Positions 53,017-62,692 of a stretch of DNA of 64,000 nt are shown here, piece by piece. The stretch is from Desulfosporosinus fructosivorans (GTDB taxonomy: Bacteria; Bacillota; Desulfitobacteriia; Desulfitobacteriales; Desulfitobacteriaceae): assembly GCF_004766045.1 (NCBI RefSeq), contig NZ_SPQQ01000002.1, forward strand, positions 1 through 64,000, read 5' to 3'. How positions within the stretch are numbered: position 1 is the stretch's first letter; each line of letters opens with the position of its first letter. Below the pieces are notes generated by a model. It did no database searches and was not told the origin of the DNA. It saw nothing but the letters and a program-made list of their open reading frames with translations. The position numbers and the translations under genes were made by a program.

Positions 53017-53877
53017 CTATAGCAAAGATTGCACTAACTGCTGAGTATAGCTATGCTGAGGATCTTCGAGGATCTGATCAGTCAAGCCTTGTTCAATTAT
53101 CCTGCCATCCAACATCACCATGGTTCTATCCGCGAGCATTCGAATAACGCCCAAATCATGGGAGACAATGACCACCGTGATCATCAACTCTCTTTGTATT
53201 GTCTTGATTAAGTCAAGTACACTCGCTTGTACCGACAAATCCAGCCCTGTGGTAACCTCATCGAGCAAGAGAATCGGTGGATTGTTCGATAACGCTTTGG
53301 CAATTTGAACTCTTTGCTGCATTCCCCCTGAAAAGTTCTTGGGAGCCTCTTTCATACGATATATCGGTATGTTGACGTGCTCCAACAGTTCTTTCCCTCT
53401 GGCTTCCATCTTCCCAACATTTCTGTTTCCCGCAGAAATCAATTTCTCGGCGATATTGCCAATCGATGAGAAATTCATTTTCAAACTCATAAGTGGATTC
53501 TGATAAACTTTACCCATCCTATGATTCCTGATGTAGCGTTTCTGCTGGGATGATTCTGCAAAAACATTCGCCGCCCCCCCTTTGTAGGAACTGATATATC
53601 CTTCTCCACTACTCACCTCCAGATCAAAATACAGACACTCCATCAAGGTGGACTTACCGCTGCCGCTTTCTCCTACAACACCTAAAATTTCTCCCTCAAA
53701 CAACTCGAACGTGATATCTCGACAGGCATACACCGTACCGCAGACAGGGCAATAATTTTTCAGCAAACGCTCCCCTTTTGACCCGCTACAGTTTTCACAC
53801 CCGCTGCCAAATTGTTTATTTATACTCTTTACAGATAAGACAGGTTGTTCGAAATCTTTTATACTAAAATCTTTCAT
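53017..53877 (-). CDS. phnK: C-P lyase system ATP-binding protein PhnK
   Basis: About 286 residues from the Met at 53877; the longer frame (53943) would overlap phnJ. Walker A is GESGSGKSTLMECLYF, signature FSGGMQQRVQIAKAL, Walker B ILLLDEVTTGLD. Before Walker A lies a four-Cys insertion (GCENCSGSKG ... YCPVCGTVY) likely to bind zinc or an Fe-S cluster, which E. coli PhnK lacks. PhnK docks on the C-P lyase core. Confidence 0.92.
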   Translation of the reverse strand: MKDFSIKDFEQPVLSVKSINKQFGSGCENCSGSKGERLLKNYCPVCGTVYACRDITFELFEGEILGVVGESGSGKSTLMECLYFDLEVSSGEGYISSYKGGAANVFAESSQQKRYIRNHRMGKVYQNPLMSLKMNFSSIGNIAEKLISAGNRNVGKMEARGKELLEHVNIPIYRMKEAPKNFSGGMQQRVQIAKALSNNPPILLLDEVTTGLDLSVQASVLDLIKTIQRELMITVVIVSHDLGVIRMLADRTMVMLDGRIIEQGLTDQILEDPQHSYTQQLVQSLL

Positions 53878-53888
53878 ACTAAAATCTC

Positions 53889-54734
53889 TCACCCTACCAT
53901 TCTTCCATTCATTCTCTGCAAACAAAAGCTGGTATCGTTGCATTGATAAACGGTTTCGCCCGTGGTACTATCCAAAATCTCATCCAAATACACACCTTTA
54001 GCGGCGCACAATCGGCAGCTCTTATCCTGAAACGATTCAACCTTAAAAGGATAGTCTTCAAAATCAAGGGAAACGACTCTAGTAAACGGTGGCACTGCAT
54101 AAACCTTCTTTTCACGCCCTGCCCCCAACAGGATTAACGCTGGGGAACTATTAAGCTTGGGATTATCGAATCTCGGGATAGGGCTAGGAGCCATCACATA
54201 CCGGTCATGAACCATCACTGGGTGATCTGCACCTGTCGCCATCGTTTTGTAATTCATGATTTGCTCAAAGAGCATAAGCCAGGCACCACTGTACTCTTGT
54301 TCTGCATGGAGCTTTTTCGTTTCGAACTCGCTCGGCTCATAATATCGGAGTGGTTCTGGAAGGGGTACCTGCAGTACCAGAATCTGACCTGCTTGCAAAG
54401 GAATTTCGGGTATTCTGTGTCTTGATTGAATGATCGTGGCTTCCGCTGTCTCGTCGGTTACTTTTATGCCGGTGGTTAGGTGGATGAGCTTTTTAATATT
54501 GACCGCATTTACAGATTCATCTGAACCTTGGTCAATCACCTTTAGGATGTCCTCCTTGCCCACTAATGAAAGAGTCAGTTGTAGCCCTCCGGTTCCCCAC
54601 CCTCTGGCAATCGGCATCTCTCTTGAAGCAAAAGGCACTTGGTACCCAGGTAGGGCAACTGCCTTTAGTGTCGCCCTTCTAATCTCACGTTTTGAATCTT
54701 CATCAAAAAAGGCAAAGTTGTAGTTAATTTTCAT
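53889..54734 (-). CDS. phnJ: C-P lyase radical SAM subunit PhnJ
   Basis: About 281 residues from the Met at 54734 (GGGCG about 8 bases upstream); it overlaps phnI by 11 bases. The C-terminus has the unusual C-x2-C-x21-C cluster motif: CRLC then Cys in VYQCNDTSFC. PhnJ cleaves the C-P bond of ribose 1-methylphosphonate 5-phosphate, releasing methane when the substrate is methylphosphonate. Confidence 0.96.
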   Translation of the reverse strand: MKINYNFAFFDEDSKREIRRATLKAVALPGYQVPFASREMPIARGWGTGGLQLTLSLVGKEDILKVIDQGSDESVNAVNIKKLIHLTTGIKVTDETAEATIIQSRHRIPEIPLQAGQILVLQVPLPEPLRYYEPSEFETKKLHAEQEYSGAWLMLFEQIMNYKTMATGADHPVMVHDRYVMAPSPIPRFDNPKLNSSPALILLGAGREKKVYAVPPFTRVVSLDFEDYPFKVESFQDKSCRLCAAKGVYLDEILDSTTGETVYQCNDTSFCLQRMNGRMVG

Positions 54735-55884
54735 TGATTTCACGCCCTTCCTTTCTTGATCTACGAACACTGTCGAGCTCTGATTGGAAGGTCACATAGT
54801 GGGGCAACTTGAGATGGGATATAAACCCAGTTGATTCGACGGAGTCAATATGCAACAAGACAAACTCTTCGTTATGGGTTGGATACTCCGTACCACCTAT
54901 TTCCAAGCAACGGTCTAAAATACTCATGGCAATTGCTTTTGTTTCATTTTGACCAAAGCAGATTCCATATCCTAAGCCAAATTCAATCACTCTCTGACCA
55001 TTTCCCTGTTGAGCAGATGTCGGAAACAACGTCTCAACTTCCGTGACTTTGATTTCACCGATGTAATAAGCATCCTTATCCTCACGCTTATCCTTATTCT
55101 CATCACATTCACCCTCCTCATTCTCGATATGCTCATTAAAGGGGTTATCGACATACACGGGTAAATTTCCAATCCGAAGTTCCCCCACATTAGGATGTAA
55201 CGCCCCAAAACTTCGCAAGGCAGCATACCCTAACGATGTGACAGCACCTGTTTGTCCGCTGGTTAAAATCTGCAACCTCTCACTGCGGCTGGTAGGAAAC
55301 TGGACGCTTTCTTTGGTGACATCATCTGGATCACTATCATCCTTGGCACAGGCCGGAATCAACCCTTCCGCCCGCAAATAATCCAGAACTTTAGGCAGAT
55401 TGGCTAAATCAGCCTTCTCACTGTGAACTACGCTTTCCTTGTTAAACTCACGCACCCAGTTGATGGCATCTTCATCCGTTTCCATAATTAAGTCAAAATC
55501 GATTAATCGATGAGTATAATCATAGGCAGCCCCTAAGATTTGTCCTCCTGGAATCTCTTTAAAGCTGGCTGATATTCTTCTTTCCACCAACATGTCCTCG
55601 GAGTGAACCGTTCGCGAATAATGCTTGCGTGGCAACGTTGAACGATATGCTCTCAGCAAAAACACCGCTTCTTCAGGGCTTCCTTCAGCCTGCTTAATGC
55701 TGATCGCTGCCAGAGTTTCGCTGTATAGGCTACTTTCGGACATAACTTGGTCGATCAGGCAGCGCATGCCACTTTCAATTTCATGACAATCTAAAACTAG
55801 ACCCTTTTTCAGCCGTTCATACTTTAGCCGTTTGATGGATTCTTCAATTGCTTGAGTTCCGCCTTTTACTGCAACATACCCCAT
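54724..55884 (-). CDS. phnI: C-P lyase subunit PhnI
   Basis: 386 residues starting MGYVAVKGGTQAIEESIKRL, the standard PhnI opening. Further conserved parts are AAISIKQAEGSPEEAVFLLR, PGGQILGAAYDYTHRLIDFD and GYGICFGQNETKAIAMSILD. An acidic insertion (ENEEGECDENKDKREDKDAY) lies near residue 270. Part of the nucleosidase step and core complex with PhnG, H and J. Confidence 0.96.
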   Translation of the reverse strand: MGYVAVKGGTQAIEESIKRLKYERLKKGLVLDCHEIESGMRCLIDQVMSESSLYSETLAAISIKQAEGSPEEAVFLLRAYRSTLPRKHYSRTVHSEDMLVERRISASFKEIPGGQILGAAYDYTHRLIDFDLIMETDEDAINWVREFNKESVVHSEKADLANLPKVLDYLRAEGLIPACAKDDSDPDDVTKESVQFPTSRSERLQILTSGQTGAVTSLGYAALRSFGALHPNVGELRIGNLPVYVDNPFNEHIENEEGECDENKDKREDKDAYYIGEIKVTEVETLFPTSAQQGNGQRVIEFGLGYGICFGQNETKAIAMSILDRCLEIGGTEYPTHNEEFVLLHIDSVESTGFISHLKLPHYVTFQSELDSVRRSRKEGREINEN

Positions 55885-56484
55885 CTACCCAACCACCTGT
55901 TTTAAGATTTGAACCGTACGCGGCAAACATAAAATGTTGTTATTAGGATCGGTGAAGATAAGATCGATTCCCAAGGGATATTCAGAGTTTTTATCCGCCC
56001 GTAGATCTACCCAACAATCTGCTGTTGTCACTTTGACGTAGCTTTCTGTTTCGATTCCAGGACCTGTCAGAATCAAATCGCGTTCATTACTCAAAGCATC
56101 AGCTTCAATGATAATTGTTGCTGCTTTGTGGGGATCTTTCAAATCTCCTAGATAAGCCAATCTGAGTGCTCTTTCCAACTCCTCAGGTTGTGCGTCCTGT
56201 AAAACAAGAATATATTCCGCATTCTGGACTTCCGTTCTTTTGGCATACGTTAACTGATTTACTAGTTTCGCCATTTCAGCTTCATGTTTGGAACACACGC
56301 TAAATTTTACTTCTGTATTTAACAGCATCAGCACCAATAAGAAGGTTGCGTCAAAACAACCGATCTCCTCCATATCCAACTTGTCCGCCTGATTCAAGAA
56401 ATTGTGAATAACACCCGGCCTAGACATTGAATCTAGCGTTTTGCGATAAACCCGTTGAAGATCATGAACCAAATCCAGTTTCAT
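55885..56484 (-). CDS. phnH: C-P lyase subunit PhnH
   Basis: About 199 residues from the Met at 56484 (GAGGGGTG 5 bases upstream). Opening MKLDLVHDLQRVYRKTLDSM then SRPG is typical, as are LILTGPGIETESYVKV and GIDLIFTDPNNNILCLPRT. It stops directly before phnI. Confidence 0.95.
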   Translation of the reverse strand: MKLDLVHDLQRVYRKTLDSMSRPGVIHNFLNQADKLDMEEIGCFDATFLLVLMLLNTEVKFSVCSKHEAEMAKLVNQLTYAKRTEVQNAEYILVLQDAQPEELERALRLAYLGDLKDPHKAATIIIEADALSNERDLILTGPGIETESYVKVTTADCWVDLRADKNSEYPLGIDLIFTDPNNNILCLPRTVQILKQVVG

Positions 56485-56500
56485 TAATTCACCCCTCTTT

Positions 56501-56923
56501 TCACAAATCCATAGTTTCAAAGTGGACTTTTGTCTGTAACACCTTATTATTTAGTCCTTCACATTCGTCCTTGATCCGGCGTTCCTCAAGCAGTAAAACG
56601 TCCATCCATTCTTTTGTCTCTGGTAAATCTGCATTATAAGCTGCATCAATAATTGCCAGATTGTATACGAGATCCAGCTCATGCCCTTTGGCCATGCCGA
56701 TTCCTAAATATCCGTCGATCATAACCTTACATTCCGTGATAAATACCTCGCCTAGATAGAACAAGCTTTGTTGAGCGCTTTCCCGCACTTTAACCATCAC
56801 CAGACTATTATTGGGTTCCTCTATGATTTTGACCTGATACATTTTAAGAATTTCCTGGGCAAATTCTTTGGAAACCTCGGCTGACCCTTTGATTAAGAGT
56901 TCAGTTCTTTTCTTTCTAATCAT
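56501..56923 (-). CDS. phnG: C-P lyase subunit PhnG
   Basis: About 140 residues from the ATG at 56923 (GGAAGG 7 bases upstream); a TTG lies at 56926. Conserved FYLGEVFITECKVMIDGYLG and GHELDLVYNLAIIDAAYNAD are typical of PhnG. First structural gene of the operon. Confidence 0.94.
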   Translation of the reverse strand: MIRKKRTELLIKGSAEVSKEFAQEILKMYQVKIIEEPNNSLVMVKVRESAQQSLFYLGEVFITECKVMIDGYLGIGMAKGHELDLVYNLAIIDAAYNADLPETKEWMDVLLLEERRIKDECEGLNNKVLQTKVHFETMDL

Positions 56924-57021
56924 CAATTAGCCTTCCTTTTTTGCAGTTATCTACGTAATTAATCATAACTTGTTGCCAAGTTGGCAGTTGTTAAAAGTCT
57001 GTTACTTCCCTGTTAAATCTG

Positions 57022-57048
57022 GGTAAAGAAAACTTGGCTGGCGCCAAG
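57022..57048 (-). terminator. Attenuator-like hairpin in the phnG leader
   Basis: On the minus strand CTTGGC-GCCA-GCCAAG (57048-57033) is followed by TTTTCTTT. It lies about 100 bases upstream of phnG. A second hairpin, GCCTTCGCCAAGGC, immediately precedes it and touches its first base. Confidence 0.5.
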
Positions 57049-57086
57049 CCTTGGCGAAGGCGGCACCTTAGTTGCACTTATGTTTC

Positions 57087-57119
57087 CAGAAAGTATATAA
57101 ATGAAAGTTATACTTTCTG
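57087..57119. promoter_or_regulatory. Candidate PhnF operator
   Basis: Perfect 11-bp inverted repeat CAGAAAGTATA (57087-57097) and TATACTTTCTG (57109-57119). It lies between phnF and phnG, where a GntR/HutC regulator of the operon would bind. Confidence 0.55.
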
Positions 57120-57136
57120 ACTAGTATAAAATTAAA

Positions 57137-57160
57137 AACCTTACACAATTACGCATAAGG
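57137..57160 (-). terminator. Weak terminator after phnF
   Basis: On the minus strand CCTTA and TAAGG arms flank a 12-base loop and are followed by TTTTTAATTTT, after the phnF stop codon. Confidence 0.45.
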
Positions 57161-57169
57161 CTTGTCAGT

Positions 57170-57874
57170 TTATGGTATGACATAGGAAAAACAATCACAT
57201 CTGTATAATATCCTTGAATACTCTAATACTGTGCCGGTCTTTTTATCCGAGCAGCCTGACTCTAAAACTAAAAGCGGTATTAATGATGTACAATTCAACA
57301 AATTTCGTTGGGACTTCGTGGGAAAAGAAACGCTCAAGATGCTGGGTTTTGAGAAAAATTCTCGATATCCTTTACTATGGTAATAGTCAAACATTGATGT
57401 AATATCCATTCCTACAGCATTAATATCCCGAAAGACTGATTTGGCAACGTAGGAGATATGAAGGGCGATGGGCTGTCGATCGATATACCTCAGTCTCCCT
57501 ACTTTGAAAACCTTATCCTCCTCGTCCGTTTCTAAAGAGTCATGAATCCTTTTCTCATATTTAATCTCTTTGCAAAATATTGTTTCCGATCGAAAATCAT
57601 AGCCTTTTTCAATCATTTTTTGGCTGAAACTCACATCCCCAGAAAGCACAAGTTCAATTTGTTTATGGCGGTCTTTAACATAACTTCCTTTCCCTTGCTT
57701 TTTATAGATATACCCCAATTCTCCGAGCCTTTCATAGGCCTTTCGGACGGTAATCCGTGGCATCTTATATTGATCGGCAATTTCATTTTCCGACGGCAGT
57801 TTATCGTGTGGGCTGTATTGGCCTGAGGCCATTAGCGAGATCACTTTATCTACTATTTCAATTTCATGTGACAC
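57170..57874 (-). CDS. phnF: GntR/HutC-family regulator, PhnF-like
   Basis: About 234 residues from the GTG at 57874, which has AGGAGG 7 bases upstream; an ATG frame reaches 57895. N-terminal winged helix: KLPSENEIADQYKMPRITVR, KAYERLGELGYIYKKQGKGS. The UTRA effector domain follows from about 80. It stands directly upstream of phnG in the same direction and probably represses the phn operon. Confidence 0.88.
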   Translation of the reverse strand: MSHEIEIVDKVISLMASGQYSPHDKLPSENEIADQYKMPRITVRKAYERLGELGYIYKKQGKGSYVKDRHKQIELVLSGDVSFSQKMIEKGYDFRSETIFCKEIKYEKRIHDSLETDEEDKVFKVGRLRYIDRQPIALHISYVAKSVFRDINAVGMDITSMFDYYHSKGYREFFSKPSILSVSFPTKSQRNLLNCTSLIPLLVLESGCSDKKTGTVLEYSRILYRCDCFSYVIP

Positions 57875-57926
57875 TTTTATACCTCCTGTAATCATTAAGA
57901 AGCCGCCGACGTAGTCGCACGAAGTA

Positions 57927-58148
57927 TCAGGCGTGTTGGTAGTGATACCCTTCCTTAATCAACATCTTCTTAACTTTAGTCAGCTCCACAGGATCAAAAA
58001 AATGCACCTCTTTACCTCTACGAGTAGTCCAAACCTGCGGAGTTAATATCCCTTCCTTGATAAGTTTCTTGAATTTAAAGCTTGATACTTCGAGATAGTA
58101 CGTAGCCTCTTTAGTATTCAATACGGAATATATATATTGTGGGGTCAT
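57927..58148 (-). CDS. Small helix-turn-helix protein
   Basis: 73 residues. VLNTKEATYYLEVSSFKFKK, LIKEGILTPQVWTTRRGKEV resembles a MerR/excisionase-type (HTH_17) DNA-binding domain. AAGGAGG lies 7 bases before the ATG. Target unknown; it is 52 bases upstream of phnF and may share its transcript. Confidence 0.65.
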   Translation of the reverse strand: MTPQYIYSVLNTKEATYYLEVSSFKFKKLIKEGILTPQVWTTRRGKEVHFFDPVELTKVKKMLIKEGYHYQHA

Positions 58149-58239
58149 TATGTTAGCCTCCTTTTATTAAACAGTCGTTCATTTACCGAAAACGAATGTG
58201 CAAACCGGACGCTTTATATGATCTATAGGCTATAACGGA

Positions 58240-59388
58240 TTATCCAATTTTTTGCTTTATTCTCAAATCCGACACTAATTGAAGCAAATCGTCCACAGCC
58301 CGTTCTGAGGAGCGTCCGGGTAGAGCGAGCGCTGCTTTTTCCTGCATTCTCGTAATATCCTCGGGATAGCTTAAGAAACGGTTTAGCAGGTGTTCCAATT
58401 CCTCTTCAGTCCCTGCAACCTGCCCTGCACCCATACGTTGTACAAACTTTGCATTTTCAACTTCCTGGCCGGGGATCGGCTTGAAGATAACTAGAGGTAG
58501 GTGCTTTGTTAAAGCCTCAGAAACTGTTAGTCCACCCGCTTTAGTGATAATTAGATCGGAAATCTCCATTAATTCATCGATATTTGAAACATACCCAAAC
58601 CGCACGATGCGGTTACGGGCTTGTTCACTTACTTCCTCTAAAGATTGATAGAGCTTTTCATTCTTTCCACAAACAATAAGACATTGAACAGGAACTAGAG
58701 AATCTGCGAGTTGCTTGCAGATTCTTTTCACGATTTCCCCCTCGTACACTCCTCCCATCACTAAAAAAACGGGGAGATCTGAGTTTAAATCAAATTTAGA
58801 AATAATGTAGGCCCGATCCATTTTAGATTCAAATCTTGGACTGACCGGAATTCCCGTCACATGAATACGTTGTGCTTCAATTCCCCAAGACACTAAACTT
58901 TCTCTTACTTCCTCACAAGCCACCATATAGCGATCAACACCAGGATGGACCCAAAGACTGTGAACAGCATAATCAGTGATCACCGTCATCACCGGAACAT
59001 TAAGAATTCGCTCCAACCTGAGTTGGGCTAGAATCGAAGACACTGTGGGATAGGTACATACAATAAGATCTGGTTCAAATGCCTGAATGTATTTCAGAAA
59101 ATCACTTCGCCCTAATTGATTCAGAAAACGTTGCATTATCGACTTAGGGTGCAGCTTAGCAGTTTTTGCATAAAATTGGCCCCAAAGCCTCGGGGTATGT
59201 TTAATCATCTCCATATATAAGCTTTTAGCCATAGTGTTCAGCCGCTTACTTAAAAAATCGCCGAAATCTAAATGAATAATCTCTGCAAAAGGGTCCTTGA
59301 GCCGTATGCCTTCAATAATTGCTTCTGCCGCCCGAAGATGTCCATTTCCAAACGTTGCAGAAAAGACAAGAATTCTTAATGATTTCAT
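58240..59388 (-). CDS. MGDG-synthase-like glycosyltransferase (GT28)
   Basis: 382 residues. N-terminal domain ILVFSATFGNGHLRAAEAII, the monogalactosyldiacylglycerol synthase signature. The C-terminal nucleotide-sugar domain shows VFLVMGGVYEGE, IVRFGYVSNIDELMEISDLI and ITKAGGLTVSEAL. It probably transfers a sugar to diacylglycerol in the membrane, as UgtP does. Confidence 0.9.
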   Translation of the reverse strand: MKSLRILVFSATFGNGHLRAAEAIIEGIRLKDPFAEIIHLDFGDFLSKRLNTMAKSLYMEMIKHTPRLWGQFYAKTAKLHPKSIMQRFLNQLGRSDFLKYIQAFEPDLIVCTYPTVSSILAQLRLERILNVPVMTVITDYAVHSLWVHPGVDRYMVACEEVRESLVSWGIEAQRIHVTGIPVSPRFESKMDRAYIISKFDLNSDLPVFLVMGGVYEGEIVKRICKQLADSLVPVQCLIVCGKNEKLYQSLEEVSEQARNRIVRFGYVSNIDELMEISDLIITKAGGLTVSEALTKHLPLVIFKPIPGQEVENAKFVQRMGAGQVAGTEEELEHLLNRFLSYPEDITRMQEKAALALPGRSSERAVDDLLQLVSDLRIKQKIG

Positions 59389-59464
59389 CTCAGACCCTCC
59401 CTCACTCTCATCTTATTTTGGCTATTCTAATTCTAGTAGGAATCCGGAAAAACTCATCTGAAAG

Positions 59465-60178
59465 CTATCCAAGTTGTGATGACAAACCGTCTAATCTGTT
59501 ACGTGCAAAATCTAAAAAGCCCGCTGAAGTGGCAATGGTCAGCGGGATCAATATTTTAGACGCCTTTTGATAGCTCTCTTCAGAACACTCTTTTTCCTGT
59601 GATACTAAGGAATATAGCTGACCGGAAATGTTAGCATTGTGATCAATCCATTGAGCAGGGTGAAAATACGGCAAATACATACCTTTTGTTGCAGGAAACT
59701 TACTCCAGTTTTCGGTTGCCCATGTTTCAAATTCTTTATGTCCGTCAAAGAGAATCCCCAAAGCATGGTGGGGTACACACATGTCTTGAACTAGGTGTAG
59801 CGCTGCACCCAAAAAGAACATACCTTTATCGACGTATTTTGGGAAGAGTGGAAAAGCCTTGTTAAAATAATACTGACACTCGGCCGTTGCTCCCGGCCAG
59901 CTAATGAGTCCTTTCTTGTCTGGATGACTATAAAAATGATTGACGTTTTTCCAACCACGGTCGGCCCAGTATAAACCTTTTGCCAGCGTCGAGTGATGAG
60001 CCTTAAATAATCTGGCAGTATCCTCTTTTCCATCCTGTTTTAAAGTAACATAGGCTTGTTCCAAACAACGAACATGTGTTACACCTGGTGTGTCGAGAAA
60101 ATATTGCAAGGGGCCCGCTGAAGCAAGAAGTAGCTTTGTCATCTTCCCAAGGGTCTGACCAATAATCGTTTCATACAT
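59465..60178 (-). CDS. Zinc-dependent phospholipase C-like protein
   Basis: 237 residues. Probable zinc ligands are in FKAHHSTLAKGLYWADRGWK, GAALHLVQDMCVPHH and FDGHKEFETWATEN, the order seen in bacterial zinc phospholipase C/S1-P1 nuclease family. No signal peptide is evident, which is unusual since most relatives are secreted; it may act inside or use another route. Confidence 0.8.
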   Translation of the reverse strand: MYETIIGQTLGKMTKLLLASAGPLQYFLDTPGVTHVRCLEQAYVTLKQDGKEDTARLFKAHHSTLAKGLYWADRGWKNVNHFYSHPDKKGLISWPGATAECQYYFNKAFPLFPKYVDKGMFFLGAALHLVQDMCVPHHALGILFDGHKEFETWATENWSKFPATKGMYLPYFHPAQWIDHNANISGQLYSLVSQEKECSEESYQKASKILIPLTIATSAGFLDFARNRLDGLSSQLG

Positions 60179-60524
60179 ACCCTAAGTCAACACCTCTCTT
60201 TTATTCTCAAGATAATTTTAGCGCATGACTGTAAAGGAAGTATTATTCTTATGTTAAAAAATAACTGATTCTTGTTAAATTTGAGTTATTTTTTTGTTAT
60301 TCTTTTTATTAACGTTTAATTAACATAACAAATTGCCATTACCTGGCATCTAAATAACACTTATTATTAAACTCAGTATTAAGGAATATGAGAGGATAAA
60401 TTTAACAATAAATTTACACTCAGTTAATTTGATTTTTACAATTAAATATTATTATGTAATAAGATATTGCACATTGAAGTTAACTCAGATTCGGCACCAT
60501 GTTTGGACAAAAAGGAGTTTTCGA
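60179..60524. other. AT-rich divergent intergenic region
   Basis: Lies between divergent genes. Very AT-rich with runs of T and TTAA motifs; I see no clear promoter or riboswitch. Confidence 0.3.
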
Positions 60525-62684
60525 ATGTTAAAATCGGTAGATATGAGCCAACAAAAGCTATACCGTCTACTTAGGGACGAGAAAACAATTTGGGTATTAT
60601 ATCTAGATATTATTAAATTCCATGAGGTCGAATTTCGATATGGTTACAAAATCTGCAGACAAATCCTTGAAGAAATTGAACGCGAAATAAGTCAAACAAT
60701 TAAACAGCAACGTAATCTCTATCTGTTTTCTCATTTTGAAAGCCGTGGCGGTGACGACTTCGTTGTCTATTTTGTTCCAGGAAAAAACATACATTGGAAC
60801 ATTACAGAAGTCATTGAACAATGGGTTCTCCCTATGGAAGAACGGTTTAACCGCAGAATTAGGAAGTTAGTTAACGAGAAAATAAGCCTTCGTTCTGGAC
60901 TCGCTCAGTGTGTCAATGAAGTAGGCCGAAGCGCTGATTATTTACTTTATGCAGCTGTGAAGGAAGCCTTTCTCCTCAATAAATCTGAACCTGATCCCCA
61001 TTTTTTTGCGCGTCGTGAAGAGATTACTCACCTAGTCGAAAACCCAGACAAGTACTTGAAAGCCGCTTTTCAGCCAATCATTGAAACCCGAAGTGGGGAG
61101 GTGTTTGGTCATGAAGCGTTGGCCCGAATACCGGGCTCCATTTGTTTTAGCAATATTGCTGACCTCTTCCCTTTTGCAGAAAAAATAGGACAGCTCTATC
61201 CAATCGAAACACTCTGTCGACGCCAAGCTATTACTTCCTACGCAAACGTTGTTCGAAACAAAGAAATGCTCTTCCTAAATATTAACCCTCAAGTATTAAT
61301 CGACCCCGAGTTTGCCTCTGGTCATACTAGAAAACTACTTAGCGAAAAAGGTTTAGCTCCAACGGATGTTGTGCTCGAAATCACCGAAAGAAGTGCCATC
61401 GAGGATTTCTCCACTTTTCGAGATGCCTTAGATCATTATCGCAATCAGGGTTACCTCATTGCTTTAGATGACGTAGGAGCCGGCTACTCCTCCTTACAGT
61501 CCGTAGCTGAGCTACATCCTGACTTTCTAAAAATTGACCGTTCTTTAATTCAAGGTGTGAATGCTGATCCTATCAAATGGGCCTTACTGGAGACCTTTGT
61601 CACCTTTTCTAAGCGTATTGGGTGCCGTGTCATCGCTGAAGGCGTGGAAACGGCAGAGGAAATGCGTACTGTGGTCCAATTAGGGGTGGATTACGTACAG
61701 GGATTCTTTGTTGCTATGCCCACTTTTGAACGAGAAAGCATTAATCCTGCCGCGCTAGAAATTCTGGATCCTGTACGACGACTGAAATCTATTGATCACA
61801 GCCCTATTCTCAGTATGGTGGAGCCCTTACCTTTGTTTGATACCAACGCCCTGGTTAGTTCCATCGAAACTTACTTTCGTGAGCACCCACACCAATGGCT
61901 GGTGGGGATAACCGAAAACTCCCGTATTGTTGGTGTGATGCAGCGTGACAGACTTTTTTCTGCACTGGGTACTCGCTATGGTGTATCTCTCTTTTTAGAA
62001 AAAACGGTCCCCATCATAATGGATACAAATCCCCTAATAGTTGAAGACACCACACCTTTGGAGGTGGTGTCTAGTTTAGCTATGCAACGCTCGGATGCTC
62101 AGCTATATGACGGAATTATTGTTGTTAACCAACACAAGCCGCTCGGCATGGTTTCCGTGGCAAATCTAATCAAAGCAATATCCGAAAGGCAGATCCAGTT
62201 TGCCCAAGGTGCTAACCCGCTTACTGGGTTGCCGGGCAACCTACGCATTGATCAGGAGATACGGCAACATTTAGAACGTGGGTTAACTTTTGGACTTATA
62301 TATGTGGACCTTAACAAGTTCAAGTACTATAACGACTTATACGGTTTTCAACAAGGAGACGTTGCTATCAAAATGTTAAGCGAGGTTTTGCTAAATGAGT
62401 CATTTAAATCTGCAGGAAATACCTTTGTAGGACACATCGGCGGCGACGATTTTATTATTATCTCTTCCCCCTCAGACTTGGAAACGTTAGCAGTTAACAT
62501 CCTTGCCCAATTCGAACACTCCTGCAAACAGTTAGCTGGTACAGAAAACCTTAGCGTAGCCTTAGCTTGCCTAATCATTAACACGAACGACCAAAGTTGG
62601 ACAACCTTACTGGTCTCAGAACGGGCTGCCCAAATCAAAAAAGAGGTTAAGGCAATGGGAGGCAACTCTTTTTTATTACGATAG
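60525..62684 (+). CDS. Cyclic-di-GMP protein: GGDEF-like, EAL, CBS pair, GGDEF
   Basis: About 719 residues from the Met at 60525 (AAGGAG 7 bases upstream); a longer frame from 60429 lacks a signal. Residues 20-160: a GGDEF-like domain with [10 protein letters not shown]. About 175-410: EAL phosphodiesterase with [33 protein letters not shown] and AEGVETAEE, all catalytic acids kept. About 430-550: two CBS motifs. About 560-719: second GGDEF domain with PLTGLPGN and IGGDDFIII. No membrane segment, so cytoplasmic. It ends 9 bases before a chemoreceptor gene. Confidence 0.9.
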   Translation: MLKSVDMSQQKLYRLLRDEKTIWVLYLDIIKFHEVEFRYGYKICRQILEEIEREISQTIKQQRNLYLFSHFESRGGDDFVVYFVPGKNIHWNITEVIEQWVLPMEERFNRRIRKLVNEKISLRSGLAQCVNEVGRSADYLLYAAVKEAFLLNKSEPDPHFFARREEITHLVENPDKYLKAAFQPIIETRSGEVFGHEALARIPGSICFSNIADLFPFAEKIGQLYPIETLCRRQAITSYANVVRNKEMLFLNINPQVLIDPEFASGHTRKLLSEKGLAPTDVVLEITERSAIEDFSTFRDALDHYRNQGYLIALDDVGAGYSSLQSVAELHPDFLKIDRSLIQGVNADPIKWALLETFVTFSKRIGCRVIAEGVETAEEMRTVVQLGVDYVQGFFVAMPTFERESINPAALEILDPVRRLKSIDHSPILSMVEPLPLFDTNALVSSIETYFREHPHQWLVGITENSRIVGVMQRDRLFSALGTRYGVSLFLEKTVPIIMDTNPLIVEDTTPLEVVSSLAMQRSDAQLYDGIIVVNQHKPLGMVSVANLIKAISERQIQFAQGANPLTGLPGNLRIDQEIRQHLERGLTFGLIYVDLNKFKYYNDLYGFQQGDVAIKMLSEVLLNESFKSAGNTFVGHIGGDDFIIISSPSDLETLAVNILAQFEHSCKQLAGTENLSVALACLIINTNDQSWTTLLVSERAAQIKKEVKAMGGNSFLLR

Positions 62685-62692
62685 GAGGATTA

